Of a stretch of 64,000 bases of DNA, positions 20,547-29,501 are shown in pieces. A model generated the notes under the pieces. That model was not told the origin of the DNA. It made no database searches and saw only the letters and a list, made by a program, of their open reading frames with translations. The stretch comes from Saccharomycodes ludwigii (lineage: Eukaryota; Ascomycota; Saccharomycetes; Saccharomycodales; Saccharomycodaceae): contig NC_060201.1 in the NCBI RefSeq assembly GCF_020623625.1, positions 310,001-374,000 on the forward strand. The letters run 5' to 3'. Numbering within the stretch: the stretch's first letter is position 1; each line of letters starts with the position of its first letter. A program made the translations under genes and the position numbers.

Positions 20547-23500
20547 TTAATTTGAAGTCTCGGTTAGCAATTGTTTATAGTTTGCTAATAAAGAGTTCAA
20601 GCGAGAACTGGGTAATAAGTTGATTTCCTCTTTTTCGTAAGTGGCAGTTAGTTCGGGATTGACATCTAACATCTTACAATAATAATTTCCTGTTGTTGTT
20701 TCATAACCTATGATGGCTGTAATTTCTGTGATTCTGTGTATTCTTTCTTCTTTCGTTCTTGGTAATTGTTTTGGGTATTTTTCTGGGTCATTGTAAAAAT
20801 GTTTAATCCATTTTATATTGATAGTACGGTGTTTTTTAAAACTTGATGGTAAGTCTAATTCTACAACATTTGTACCTACTTTGACGATCTTAAATGGACC
20901 TAAATAAATTGATTGTACTTTCAAATATCTTCCCCCTGTAAAATAAGCATCTCTATGCAATAAAGCATATTCTCCAATGTGAAAATCAATTTCTTTTCTT
21001 TTAGCATTTGTAGTTTCTTCCATTTGTTCCTGTCTTAACTGTAATGAATCATTAATACGTAATGATAAAGCTTTCAAATGTTTAGTCATTTTTGTAGCAT
21101 TAAAGTTTCTTGTATCTAGTTCATTAGTTGTATCTAACAACGGTGTATTTGGTGTATAACCAATATCAGCTTGAAATGGTGAAATACCAGTACTCGTAAC
21201 CGGAGTTGAATTATAACAAAATTCCATATGGGGTAAATATACATCCCAGTAATCCTGATCTTGACTACAAAATGTTCTTAATAGACGGTTTACTATCTTA
21301 TTCACAGCTTCAGTTTGTCCATCTGTTTGTGGGTGATTACTTGAACTGAACAATAATTTAATTCCTAATCGTTTCGTTAACTCTTCATATACGGAAGCAG
21401 TAAAACGGATATCTCTATCAGATACAATCGTTCGTGGGAAACCGTGCATTGCAAAGATATATCGGTATAAATATTGAAGTATATCTTTAGAGTTAGCTGT
21501 TTTCTTCATCGCAATCCAATGTGATCTTTTCGAAAATCGATCGACAACTACCATAATCATATCATTATGTCGTCGTGACGGTGGGAGTCCCGTAATAAAA
21601 TCAATAGACAAATCTTGCCAACGACCTGAGGCAACGGGTAGTGGTTTTAACATGCCTTGAGTAGTATTGGCAGTCTTCTTGTTCAATTGGCAATTCAAAC
21701 AGTGTCTAATATATCGTTCCACATACTTATGTAATTTCGGGAAATAAAATTTATCTGCAATTTTTTCCGTGGTGGCAGCGACACCAAAGTGTCCTCCTTG
21801 TAACATTGAATCATGGAAAGCATGTAATAATTCTCTTCTTCTGTTATTTGGCACACAAATACGTTTTTCATATAAAAGAGTTTTATCTTCATAAGAGTAG
21901 CGTTCTTTAATCAACTTTGATCTACCAAATTTCAGTAACAACGTTTCATATTGTCTTTTGTCTTTACACTTTACCTTTTCTCTAAACTTTGAATCTAGGG
22001 TAACTAAGATTGCAGCAGACCATGGGTCTTTTAATAAATCTTCAAACCAATCTTTAGGATTTATACTGTCTAGTTCTACAATTGGTAATATTTCTTCTGG
22101 GCGAGATAGGCAATCAGCAACTACGTTTTTTGTTCCTTTGATATATCGTAATTCAAACGTATATTCTCCTAAATAATCTAACCATCGTGCTAATCTTAGA
22201 TGGGGCTCTGTCTTATTTCTAAACGATAGCAACGAAGAGTGATCAGTATTAAGCGTAAACTTTCTACCATGCAAATAGTATCTGAAATGTTTAAGATTCA
22301 ATATGATACCTAATAGTTCTATTTCTCCAACTGGATATCTAGATTGTGTTTCACTTAAATGTTTTGAGAAGTATCCAATTACACCTTTTAACTTTCCATT
22401 CTCATATCTTTCTAACACACCTCCAACATGATGTAAACTAGCATCAGATGTTAATTCATAATGGTCTCCTTCCACAAATGGCACTAATACTTGAGTTGAC
22501 GTTAATGCTTCTTTTAGTTTCTCAAACGCAATTCTTTGCTTTTCTCCTAATTTTGCTTTCTTGGATGCAAAATCATATAACGGTTGTGATAATTCACTAA
22601 ATTTGCTTATGAATTTCCTATAATAGTTCGCTAATCCTAAGAACGTTTGCATACCTTTTATAGTGCTTGGCATAGTTAGCTTTTTAATAGCACTAATCTT
22701 ATTTTCATCAACACTTAAACCTTCAGCAGTTAAAACATGACCTAAATAATTTACTTTGTCTTTTACAAAATGACATTTTGACCTTTTACAGTACAAATTA
22801 TTACTCTTAAGTTTCTCTAATACTTTCTCTAGTATTTTGTAGTGTTCAGTTTTGTCTCTTGTGGCAATCAATATATCATCTAAATAGACGTATACATTCT
22901 CGATTCCATCTAATAATTTACTCATAAATCTACTAAAATTCTTTGGGGCCGTTTTAATACCAAACGGTAATACTTCATATCTAAAATGACCAAAGGGTGT
23001 CGTGAACGACGTTAAGTCCTTTGACTTCTCGTTCAACCTTAATTGATGGTATCCTGAGTGTAAATCTAGAGTTGTAAATACCTTTGCATCACCAACTTTC
23101 GCGAATAGTTCAGTGATCGAAGGAATTGGGAAACTTTCATTTACAATACCTTTATTCAATTCTCTATAGTCAACAACTAATCTCCATGTTTGATCCTTTT
23201 TACGTACTAATATAATAGGCGCTCCGCAGGCAGCATTAGATTCTGACACAAATCCTTTCTTGATGAGGTCCTCTAGAATCTTTCTACATTCTTGCTCCAT
23301 CTTGGGCGTTAACCTGTACGGGTATAATTCTGGTGGATTAAAACCTTCTTTCAATACAATATTATACTCAAAATTTTCTGGGCCTGGATTTCCTGGAAGT
23401 TCATTAGTAACATGGGTCTGAAATCTTTTCCTTAGACCTTCTGGTAACTTCTCAAATCCATCCAACTCGTTTTCTTTTTCATTCCTTATGTCAATAGGGC

Positions 23501-24452
23501 ATATTCTACACAAGAACTCGGCGTCTTGTTCTATTTGTTTCTCTTTGTCATCAGTTATCATATCTACCAAATACATATCTTCGTTTTTGACATCAATCAG
23601 TTCTTTAAACACGTCACTGTGTAACTTTATAACTGGGTTACCGATCAATAACTCATATCGGAATTTCTTAACCACATAAGCAGAAATCATTATTCTCTTA
23701 TCGTTAATTTTCATTGGTACTTTGACAAACGATACACAGGTTTCTGTTGTTTCACTTACCGCACCTTTAAACGTAAATGTATTACAAGGTTTCTCTTTTA
23801 ACCCTAACTTTTCAACTAGCTTCGCATCTACAAACGAAGTAGGACTACCTGTATCGCACAAAGCTTGTACCTTTTTTCTTTTAATCTCACAATTGATAAC
23901 CAATTTCTTACCAACTAATGGTTCTTCTTGAACTAAGAACACTAGAGGAAGATCTTCCAAATCTCTCCTCTCCTCAATATCACCCGTCTTGTGATTTTCT
24001 GTCACGCAAGGTATATTGGAATACATAAAATCATCATTCTTTACAACATCATCAATAGGAGAAGCAACGTTACCCAAATAGGTATCCTTTTGAAGTGAAG
24101 TCTCGACAGAATGTTTAGCTGCAGTAGTCATATTAGTAAGTGCAGCGGAAGTAGGAACATCTTTTTGATGTATAGTAGTATCATGGTGTGGGGCTGCGGT
24201 AGTAACTCTCTTAGTTATACCACATCGTTTACTTGTCTTGTGTTTCTTAATAGGAAGGCCTCGCATTACCAGGGCAATTAGCTCTTGCATGCTCTGGGGA
24301 GCCACAGTTGAAACACAACTTGTTTCTTCTACAAACATTGTAAAACTTCTCTTGGAAGTTATCCTTTCTATAGGAATTCTTCCCTCCTTTGTCTCTTCCG
24401 GTATATCTTCTCCCGGCATTCGAATAACCACGTCTTGTGTTATCGATCGCAT
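20547..24452 (-). CDS. Pol polyprotein of the Ty3-like element
   Basis: Open frame of 1301 codons whose upstream end overlaps gag, so the true Pol portion begins inside the overlap. Visible in order are aspartic protease (ALCDTGSPTSF), reverse transcriptase with YLDD in YVYLDDILIA, RNase H (TSDAS, TDHSSL), and integrase. The integrase has an HHCC zinc finger (HDSMLQGGHFG ... CLNCQLNK), catalytic Asp residues in SIDFITGLP and IVSDRDIRF, and Glu in GQTEAVNK. RNase H before integrase is the Ty3/gypsy order. Expression presumably uses the +1 shift known for Ty3. Confidence 0.92.
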   Translation of the reverse strand: MRSITQDVVIRMPGEDIPEETKEGRIPIERITSKRSFTMFVEETSCVSTVAPQSMQELIALVMRGLPIKKHKTSKRCGITKRVTTAAPHHDTTIHQKDVPTSAALTNMTTAAKHSVETSLQKDTYLGNVASPIDDVVKNDDFMYSNIPCVTENHKTGDIEERRDLEDLPLVFLVQEEPLVGKKLVINCEIKRKKVQALCDTGSPTSFVDAKLVEKLGLKEKPCNTFTFKGAVSETTETCVSFVKVPMKINDKRIMISAYVVKKFRYELLIGNPVIKLHSDVFKELIDVKNEDMYLVDMITDDKEKQIEQDAEFLCRICPIDIRNEKENELDGFEKLPEGLRKRFQTHVTNELPGNPGPENFEYNIVLKEGFNPPELYPYRLTPKMEQECRKILEDLIKKGFVSESNAACGAPIILVRKKDQTWRLVVDYRELNKGIVNESFPIPSITELFAKVGDAKVFTTLDLHSGYHQLRLNEKSKDLTSFTTPFGHFRYEVLPFGIKTAPKNFSRFMSKLLDGIENVYVYLDDILIATRDKTEHYKILEKVLEKLKSNNLYCKRSKCHFVKDKVNYLGHVLTAEGLSVDENKISAIKKLTMPSTIKGMQTFLGLANYYRKFISKFSELSQPLYDFASKKAKLGEKQRIAFEKLKEALTSTQVLVPFVEGDHYELTSDASLHHVGGVLERYENGKLKGVIGYFSKHLSETQSRYPVGEIELLGIILNLKHFRYYLHGRKFTLNTDHSSLLSFRNKTEPHLRLARWLDYLGEYTFELRYIKGTKNVVADCLSRPEEILPIVELDSINPKDWFEDLLKDPWSAAILVTLDSKFREKVKCKDKRQYETLLLKFGRSKLIKERYSYEDKTLLYEKRICVPNNRRRELLHAFHDSMLQGGHFGVAATTEKIADKFYFPKLHKYVERYIRHCLNCQLNKKTANTTQGMLKPLPVASGRWQDLSIDFITGLPPSRRHNDMIMVVVDRFSKRSHWIAMKKTANSKDILQYLYRYIFAMHGFPRTIVSDRDIRFTASVYEELTKRLGIKLLFSSSNHPQTDGQTEAVNKIVNRLLRTFCSQDQDYWDVYLPHMEFCYNSTPVTSTGISPFQADIGYTPNTPLLDTTNELDTRNFNATKMTKHLKALSLRINDSLQLRQEQMEETTNAKRKEIDFHIGEYALLHRDAYFTGGRYLKVQSIYLGPFKIVKVGTNVVELDLPSSFKKHRTINIKWIKHFYNDPEKYPKQLPRTKEERIHRITEITAIIGYETTTGNYYCKMLDVNPELTATYEKEEINLLPSSRLNSLLANYKQLLTETSN

Positions 24453-25047
24453 TCATTATGTAATCTAAGTCCTTATCTAATTTATTCGTATTTCCAACAA
24501 GGTTACTGTCAAAATTCAATGAAACATCCAAGTCTTCACGGCAATGTTCGGTTCTTACAGCAGCATTGACAGCATCAATTAACTTGTCAAAACGGTGCAT
24601 TCTCATCAATTGGCGAGTTTGAATCTTCAGTCCTTGTATGAACAAATCAATGGCAAAATCATCTGACATATAATTACGAGGTAACATGGCATAGTACGTC
24701 ATAAACTGTTTAACATACGTATCGACATCCTCCTTTTGTGAAACTCGCTTCAACTTTTCCACGATCTGGTACGAGTCTATCTTGGAACTATAGTAATCCT
24801 TAAAGTCAGCGGCAAATGCAGAGTATGTCATAGCTCTACAGTCGTTATGGTTAAAGTAGTTAGTGAACCATTGTAAAGCATTATCAGTAAGATTTTGACC
24901 TACAAAACAAATTTTCACGTAATCGTCTTTAATACCACACATAGCAAATTGGGTTTCGAAACTCAACAAAAATGCTGGAATTCTGGAAACATCCTTTTTG
25001 GCTCCAGAGAACTTAAATGGGGCGATAACAGTTAGATGCTGATTCAT
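24247..25047 (-). CDS. Gag (capsid/nucleocapsid) of the Ty3-like element
   Basis: 266 residues starting MNQHLTVIAPFKFSGAKKDV, 33 bases beyond the 5' LTR in the transcript. A retrotransposon-gag capsid region is visible at ~15-150 (ALQWFTNYF, CVRTEHC-like helices), and near the C-terminus one CCHC zinc knuckle, CFNCGSPEHARANC. The frame overlaps the start of the pol frame. Confidence 0.9.
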   Translation of the reverse strand: MNQHLTVIAPFKFSGAKKDVSRIPAFLLSFETQFAMCGIKDDYVKICFVGQNLTDNALQWFTNYFNHNDCRAMTYSAFAADFKDYYSSKIDSYQIVEKLKRVSQKEDVDTYVKQFMTYYAMLPRNYMSDDFAIDLFIQGLKIQTRQLMRMHRFDKLIDAVNAAVRTEHCREDLDVSLNFDSNLVGNTNKLDKDLDYIMNAIDNTRRGYSNAGRRYTGRDKGGKNSYRKDNFQEKFYNVCRRNKLCFNCGSPEHARANCPGNARPSY

Positions 25048-25064
25048 TCTTGAAATTTAATTTT

Positions 25065-25077
25065 AGCGGCGCTACCA
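25065..25077 (-). other. Primer binding site, initiator tRNA-Met
   Basis: TGGTAGCGCCGCT on the minus strand, two bases inside the 5' LTR. It is complementary to the 3' end of yeast initiator tRNA-Met (…AGCGGCGCUACCA), the primer used by Ty1 and Ty3. Confidence 0.9.
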
Positions 25078-25079
25078 GG

Positions 25080-25439
25080 TGTTATGTCGCAGAGAGGATA
25101 TACTGAGAGGGGCAGGGTTAGTAAACAGATTTGATACTTTGCTATTTATATCAAGGCAGATGTAATAGTTTGTTGCTTGATCTTTTATATATTTTTAACT
25201 AATAAAACTATATAACTCATCTATTTCATAATCAACTTTCTAAATAAATCATCTCTTTATATATGATTTATTTTCACCTTTTTCCTTATGTTTGTATTAA
25301 CTTTTTCTAATGTTTCTTCGTTGTCCGCTGGGCATATTTTCCTTCTTGCGGCGATCTCCGTATGTTCGGTCTTCTCCGTATTCTCGGAAGTACTTGCATC
25401 TCGTATAAAACGTGACACACACAATTCTACTTCATAACA
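25080..25439 (-). repeat. 5' LTR of the Ty3-like element
   Basis: 360 bases, same as the partner LTR by eye; carries the promoter of the element. Confidence 0.93.
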
Positions 25440-25444
25440 TGGTG
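25440..25444. repeat. Target-site duplication, right copy (TGGTG)
   Basis: Matches 20171-20175. It separates the young element from the older solo LTR that begins at 25445. Confidence 0.9.
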
Positions 25445-25815
25445 TGTTATGTCGCAGAGAGGATATACTGGGAGGGGCAGGGTTAGTAGACAGATTTGAT
25501 ACTTTACTATTTATATCAAGGCAGATGTAATAGTTTGTTGCTTGATCTTTTATATACTTTTAACTAATAACTTATATATTATAACTAATTTCATAATTGA
25601 TTTCTCTTGAATAAATCCTCTCTTTATATACGATTTATTTTCACGTTTCTGTTTCTGTTCTTGTTTCGATGTTGACACGACAATGTTATATTATTATTGG
25701 TTGGTCCTTTATTAACCGATCCTTTATTAACCGATCTTTTATTAACCGATCTTTTATTAACCGATCATTCTATATTCTGTACGGATTGTGATAAACACAA
25801 TTCTACTTCATAACA
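25445..25815 (-). mobile_element. Solo LTR, older relative of the Ty3-like element
   Basis: 371 bases with the same TGTTATG/CATAACA ends and clear similarity to the 360-base LTR, but with many substitutions and a private tandem repeat (25706-25765). No internal region remains. Its flanks (TGGTG left, AGACT right) do not match, so it does not look like a simple single insertion. Confidence 0.88.
25706..25765. repeat. Four copies of a 15-base repeat inside the solo LTR
   Basis: Unit CCTTTATTAACCGAT or CTTTTATTAACCGAT, four in a row. It is absent from the young LTRs, so it expanded in this copy or subfamily. Confidence 0.85.
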
Positions 25816-25820
25816 AGACT

Positions 25821-26261
25821 TGTCGTAATATGAAACCAAGTAAACATATATTACAACCAACATACAGGAAATCTCCGTAATGGAAATTACCTTAATAGGA
25901 AGTCTCCGTAATGGAAATTACCTTAATAGGAAGTCTCCGCAATGGAAATTACCTTAATAGGAAGTCTCCGTAATGGAAATCACTTTTACAGGAAAACACC
26001 GTAACCAAGATGCCGCCTAAGGAACAACAACGAAATGTTGGAAAAGATTAATATGAACGTCAAATATAAATGTGAAAATAAATCATATATAAAGAGATGA
26101 TTTATTATCAAGTTATTCATCAAAAGTATTTAAGTTATAGTTTTAAATAAATCTTTATTATATATTATTATTATATGTAAAGACCGAAATAGAACAAGAA
26201 ATTAATTACCATAATCCGAACCCGTAATTATTACGACTAATCCTGAGTTACGCTTACGATA
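25821..26261 (+). repeat. 5' LTR of the broken second-family element
   Basis: 441 bases. Its sequence differs from the 360-base LTR family. The ends are imperfect inverted repeats TGTCGTAA/TTACGATA, and the right edge is fixed by the primer site two bases on, the same spacing as in the whole element. Confidence 0.7.
25866..25989. repeat. Four copies of a 31-base repeat inside the LTR
   Basis: Unit beginning AGGAAGTCTCCGTAATGG, near-identical in the first three copies and diverging in the fourth. Possibly an LTR enhancer repeat. Confidence 0.85.
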
Positions 26262-26263
26262 TC

Positions 26264-26276
26264 TGGTAGCGCCGCT
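26264..26276 (+). other. Primer binding site of the broken element
   Basis: TGGTAGCGCCGCT, identical to the site of the neighbouring whole element; initiator tRNA-Met. Confidence 0.85.
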
Positions 26277-26311
26277 AAAATAGAAAACGATCAAAAGAAA
26301 TAAGATTAACG

Positions 26312-27001
26312 ATGAGTAACAATACTGATGGTGTTAGGTTAAACCCTTTCGCAGGAAGCCGTGATGTTCACACATTACTCCAATTCTTAGATGCTGTTGA
26401 AATTCGTTTTGTAACTAGGCGTATTTCTTCAAATCAGGAGAAAATTTGTTTTTTAGCTGAAAACTTGGATGGTGATGCTGCCTCGTGGTTTAGAAACGCA
26501 TACCGAAGAGCAGACTTAACAGACGTACCCTACGAAACTGTTGTTGCTAAGTTGAAAGAACATTTTTTTGTCGCTATTGACCCTTACCAAATGTACCTTG
26601 ATTTAAATAAAATGAGACAGACCAAGAGTGTTATAGAATACAGTGACAAGTTCGAGAAAACCGGATTGTTATTGCCTACCGACTTTGTCTCAGAAAAAGC
26701 CCTAATTGTAACTTTCGTCGCTGGGTTAAAAAAGGACATTTGCAGAGAATTGAGAATTCTTGACCCGCAAACATTGAGAGAAGCAAAAAAGATGGCTTTG
26801 GAAATTGAGTTATTAGGATCGAATATATACAATACAGATGGGACTAGCATATTAATATCAAAGAAGAACAATTTTAATGCTTTACGTTTCAAATATTCAG
26901 ATCGTAACAGCAATTTGGGACATTGGCCTTGCAATAAACCAGGCTCTGCAAACGATTATTGGAAAGCCCGTTCAAGTCTGAAAGCCCTATATAGAGAATA
27001 G
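26312..27001 (+). pseudogene. gag remnant of the broken second-family element
   Basis: Open 229-codon frame starting MSNNTDGVRLNPFAGSRD, with capsid-like features shared with the neighbouring Gag (DAASWFRNAYRRA, VIEYSDKFEK). Traces of a nucleocapsid region follow. It is a fossil without a partner pol. Confidence 0.8.
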
Positions 27002-27110
27002 AGAAAAAAAAATTATGGTACGGATGTGGTAATTCAGGACGCTATGTTTCTAGTTGTCCAAAGAACAGAAATAAAAATGCAAATTATTCTATGTCTTGGA
27101 AATATTAAAT

Positions 27111-27570
27111 CTAATTGCCCAAGCACATATAAGAACTGGAGCATTTTATCAACACTAAAAAAAAAAAAAAAAAAAAAAGGAAGAAGAAAAGGTTCGTTAC
27201 ATAATAATAATTTTTTTTTTTTTTTACTATCTCTAATCCCAACTAATTGGCTTAATTTTCATATAGTGCCTATAATAAGCACTTAAACAATATGTACATG
27301 ATCGTTGTTGTATTATTTCTCTTGAAAGCTGTTTTTATCTTAACTGTGAGCCTTTTATACTAAAAATAAAAAAAAGGTAAATTATATATATATATATATA
27401 TGTCACAAGGCTGAGAAAAACAGAGAGAATGAAAAAGGTTTTCAATTATATGTGTAAAATATGGCATTTTACAAGAAAACATTCATGTAAAAATAACGGA
27501 TTTATAAGAAGAGAAAAAAATTAAAAAAAAAAACCAAAAAAAAAAAGAAAAAAAAAAAAAATAAAATAAA
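27111..27570. other. Intergenic, retroelement cluster to the YPR011C-like carrier
   Basis: About 460 AT-rich bases with A tracts (27160-27178, 27520-27560), a T tract (27211-27225) and a (TA)n run (27383-27400) that may be a TATA region for the carrier gene. No further gene or LTR is recognisable. Confidence 0.5.
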
Positions 27571-28548
27571 ATGTCAAACCAGAAACATGAGGATATCCCT
27601 ATAACAATATCATTTATATCTGGAGGTATAGCAGGTGCAGTATCAAGAACAGTAGTCTCGCCGTTTGAAAGGGTTAAAATTTTAAAACAAGTGGAAATTA
27701 AAAATGATGGAATGAGCAACAGTGCAAATATTTCCACGTTGATTAAAAGAATGTATCAAAATGAAGGTATAAAGGGCTTGTTTAGAGGTAATGGCATGAA
27801 TTGTATTAGAGTTTTCCCATATATGGCTGTACAATATTTAACCTTTGAAACTTTTAAAAATTATATATTAAATTATGAAAATGCTCGTAACACTAAAGAC
27901 GGATCGACAGTAATATCACAATTGACTAACGTGCAAAGGTTGGTCGATGGTGCCTTGAGTGGTGGCTTAAGTTGTTTGGTAACTTATCCTTTAGATTTGG
28001 TTAAAACAAGATTAAGCATACAAACCACATTAAACAATAAGAATGAGATTAATAAGTTGAAACATCCCGGTATGGTGGAGCTATTAACGAACACCTATAA
28101 AAATGAAGGTGGTATAAGAGGCTTGTATAAAGGGTTATTTCCAACTTTATTGGGCATTGTTCCGTATGTGGCATTAAATTTCCAAATATACGAGGATTTA
28201 AAAGAATTATATTTGAACCATTATCACATTAACGAACCTTCCAGTTTTATAAAATTGACCATGGGTGCTGTAAGTGGAGGTATAGCTCAATGCATTATAT
28301 ATCCATTTGACTTATTAAGGAGAAGATTCCAAGTAATTTCCATGAATAACGGGTCATTAGGAATTCATTACACGGGTGTAGTGGATGCTTTGCTCCAAAT
28401 AGGCAAAAAGGAAGGCTTTAAGGGTTACTACAAGGGATTAACAGCCAACTTATTCAAAGTTGTTCCATCGACAGCTGTGCAATGGCTAACTTATGAATTG
28501 TGTGTTGAATATTTTTTCTTAAAGCAGGATGCCTTACGTGCTTTCTAA
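27571..28548 (+). CDS. YPR011C: Mitochondrial carrier, YPR011C type (adenosine 5'-phosphosulfate/PAPS carrier)
   Basis: Inner-membrane solute carrier. S. cerevisiae YPR011C moves APS and PAPS, linking it to sulfur metabolism and thermotolerance. It has 325 residues (326 in S. cerevisiae). All three mitochondrial-carrier repeats are present: SPFERVKILKQ, YPLDLVKTRLS and YPFDLLRRRFQ, each the PX(D/E)XX(K/R) signature. The N-terminal segment GGIAGAVSRTVVSPFERVKI and the C-terminal NLFKVVPSTAVQWL are especially YPR011C-like. The next gene downstream, MIN8, is the YPR010C-A counterpart, so the pair is syntenic. Confidence 0.9.
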   Translation: MSNQKHEDIPITISFISGGIAGAVSRTVVSPFERVKILKQVEIKNDGMSNSANISTLIKRMYQNEGIKGLFRGNGMNCIRVFPYMAVQYLTFETFKNYILNYENARNTKDGSTVISQLTNVQRLVDGALSGGLSCLVTYPLDLVKTRLSIQTTLNNKNEINKLKHPGMVELLTNTYKNEGGIRGLYKGLFPTLLGIVPYVALNFQIYEDLKELYLNHYHINEPSSFIKLTMGAVSGGIAQCIIYPFDLLRRRFQVISMNNGSLGIHYTGVVDALLQIGKKEGFKGYYKGLTANLFKVVPSTAVQWLTYELCVEYFFLKQDALRAF

Positions 28549-29026
28549 GATTACCCAATCAGATTTGTTTGTAGTGATGCCATCGCTTTGAACGAAACAT
28601 TTGGTTTTTGATGTTATAAGCTCTGCGTGTGTTTCTGTATATGAATTGTACGATATTTCCTTATTTAAATCTTTAGCTTTTTTTTTTTTTTTTTAATTTT
28701 TTTTTTCTGTAATATTTGATAAATTTTGTATTTGGTATCAAAGGGTTTGACCATTTAGCTGTACAAGCAAACTTTCAACTTCTTTCTCTCTTCCTTTTTT
28801 TTTTTTCTTTTTTTTTTTTCTGTAATGACTCGGTACATTTTCTAACAATTCTTACAACTTAGTGTTTTGTTGTTCTTCTTAAACAATTACTATTGATCTG
28901 AGTCTTTTTTTTTTTTTTTCCAATTTGAACGATATAGGAACTAGTCGTACATTTTCACACTCACATAAAAAAAATTAGCAAACAGACAAGCTACACACGT
29001 ACACGCACACACATATATATATATAA
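28549..29026. promoter_or_regulatory. Intergenic, carrier to MIN8
   Basis: About 480 bases dominated by four T tracts (near 28680, 28798, 28810, 28905) and a short (TA)n run at 29013-29023 next to the MIN8 start. The tracts probably form a nucleosome-poor promoter. No RNA gene is visible. Confidence 0.5.
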
Positions 29027-29242
29027 ATGAGACCAGCTCAAGTTTTGATGAATTCTGCCAATAAGGCCAAGAAAGGTGGTATTAACATTCCAGTCGAGTT
29101 AACCCCATTATTCGCTGCCATGGGTATTGCTATTGCCTCTGCTTGTTATTTTACTTACAAGAAATTTAGATATGATGACACATTAAGGGTTTCCCATAAC
29201 CCAGAATTATCTGTTGCCAAGGAAGTTATTGACAAGAAATGA
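29027..29242 (+). CDS. MIN8: Min8-like small mitochondrial protein
   Basis: A 71-residue protein beginning [18 protein letters not shown], with one hydrophobic segment at ~28-45 ([18 protein letters not shown]) followed by [12 protein letters not shown]. This is the pattern of S. cerevisiae YPR010C-A (Min8), a small mitochondrial membrane protein resembling the NDUFA4/B12D type. The position directly after the YPR011C-like carrier, on the same strand, is as in S. cerevisiae. Its codon choice suggests strong expression. Confidence 0.8.
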   Translation: MRPAQVLMNSANKAKKGGINIPVELTPLFAAMGIAIASACYFTYKKFRYDDTLRVSHNPELSVAKEVIDKK

Positions 29243-29501
29243 GATACTGATTTTTCTTACTACATGACTGTTTTTACTTTTTTTTTTTTCATCGATATTA
29301 TTTTTATTATTCCATAAAACATGCAATTAATTATTTATTTATTCGTTTTTATTATATTGAGGTTGATATTAACAAGGCAGTGTATATACATATATATGTA
29401 CTGAGTTTGATATATTTAAGTCCTTTAATTTTAAACAATTTTCTTTTGTAATTATTTACAAGTCTTAGCAATGAATATACAGATATATTAAAGTTAAGCA
29501 A

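Larger units (their letters stand above)
20176..25439 (-). mobile_element. Ty3/gypsy-type LTR retrotransposon, looks whole
   Basis: A 5264-base element on the minus strand. It has two 360-base LTRs (20176-20535 and 25080-25439) that look identical by eye, each with TGTTATG/CATAACA ends. A 13-base primer site matches the 3' end of initiator tRNA-Met, and a purine tract precedes the 3' LTR. gag and pol overlap, with pol in the +1 frame relative to gag, as known for Ty3. Domain order is protease, reverse transcriptase, RNase H, integrase. I saw no breaks. Identical LTRs imply a very recent insertion. It sits 13 bases upstream of tRNA-Leu(CAA), the targeting expected for the family. Confidence 0.95.
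25821..27110 (+). mobile_element. Broken Ty3/gypsy-type element of a second LTR family
   Basis: A plus-strand fossil made of a 5' LTR (25821-26261, ends TGTCGTAA/TTACGATA), a two-base spacer, an initiator tRNA-Met primer site (26264-26276) and a gag region. No pol or 3' LTR follows. It is broken, with at least one break in gag plus the loss of everything downstream. It is older than the neighbouring whole element. The right edge is approximate. Confidence 0.8.

Noticed and set aside
25866-25989. Four 31-base repeats as a CRISPR-like array
   Set aside because: The units are directly adjacent with no spacers, lie inside an LTR, and the host is a yeast.
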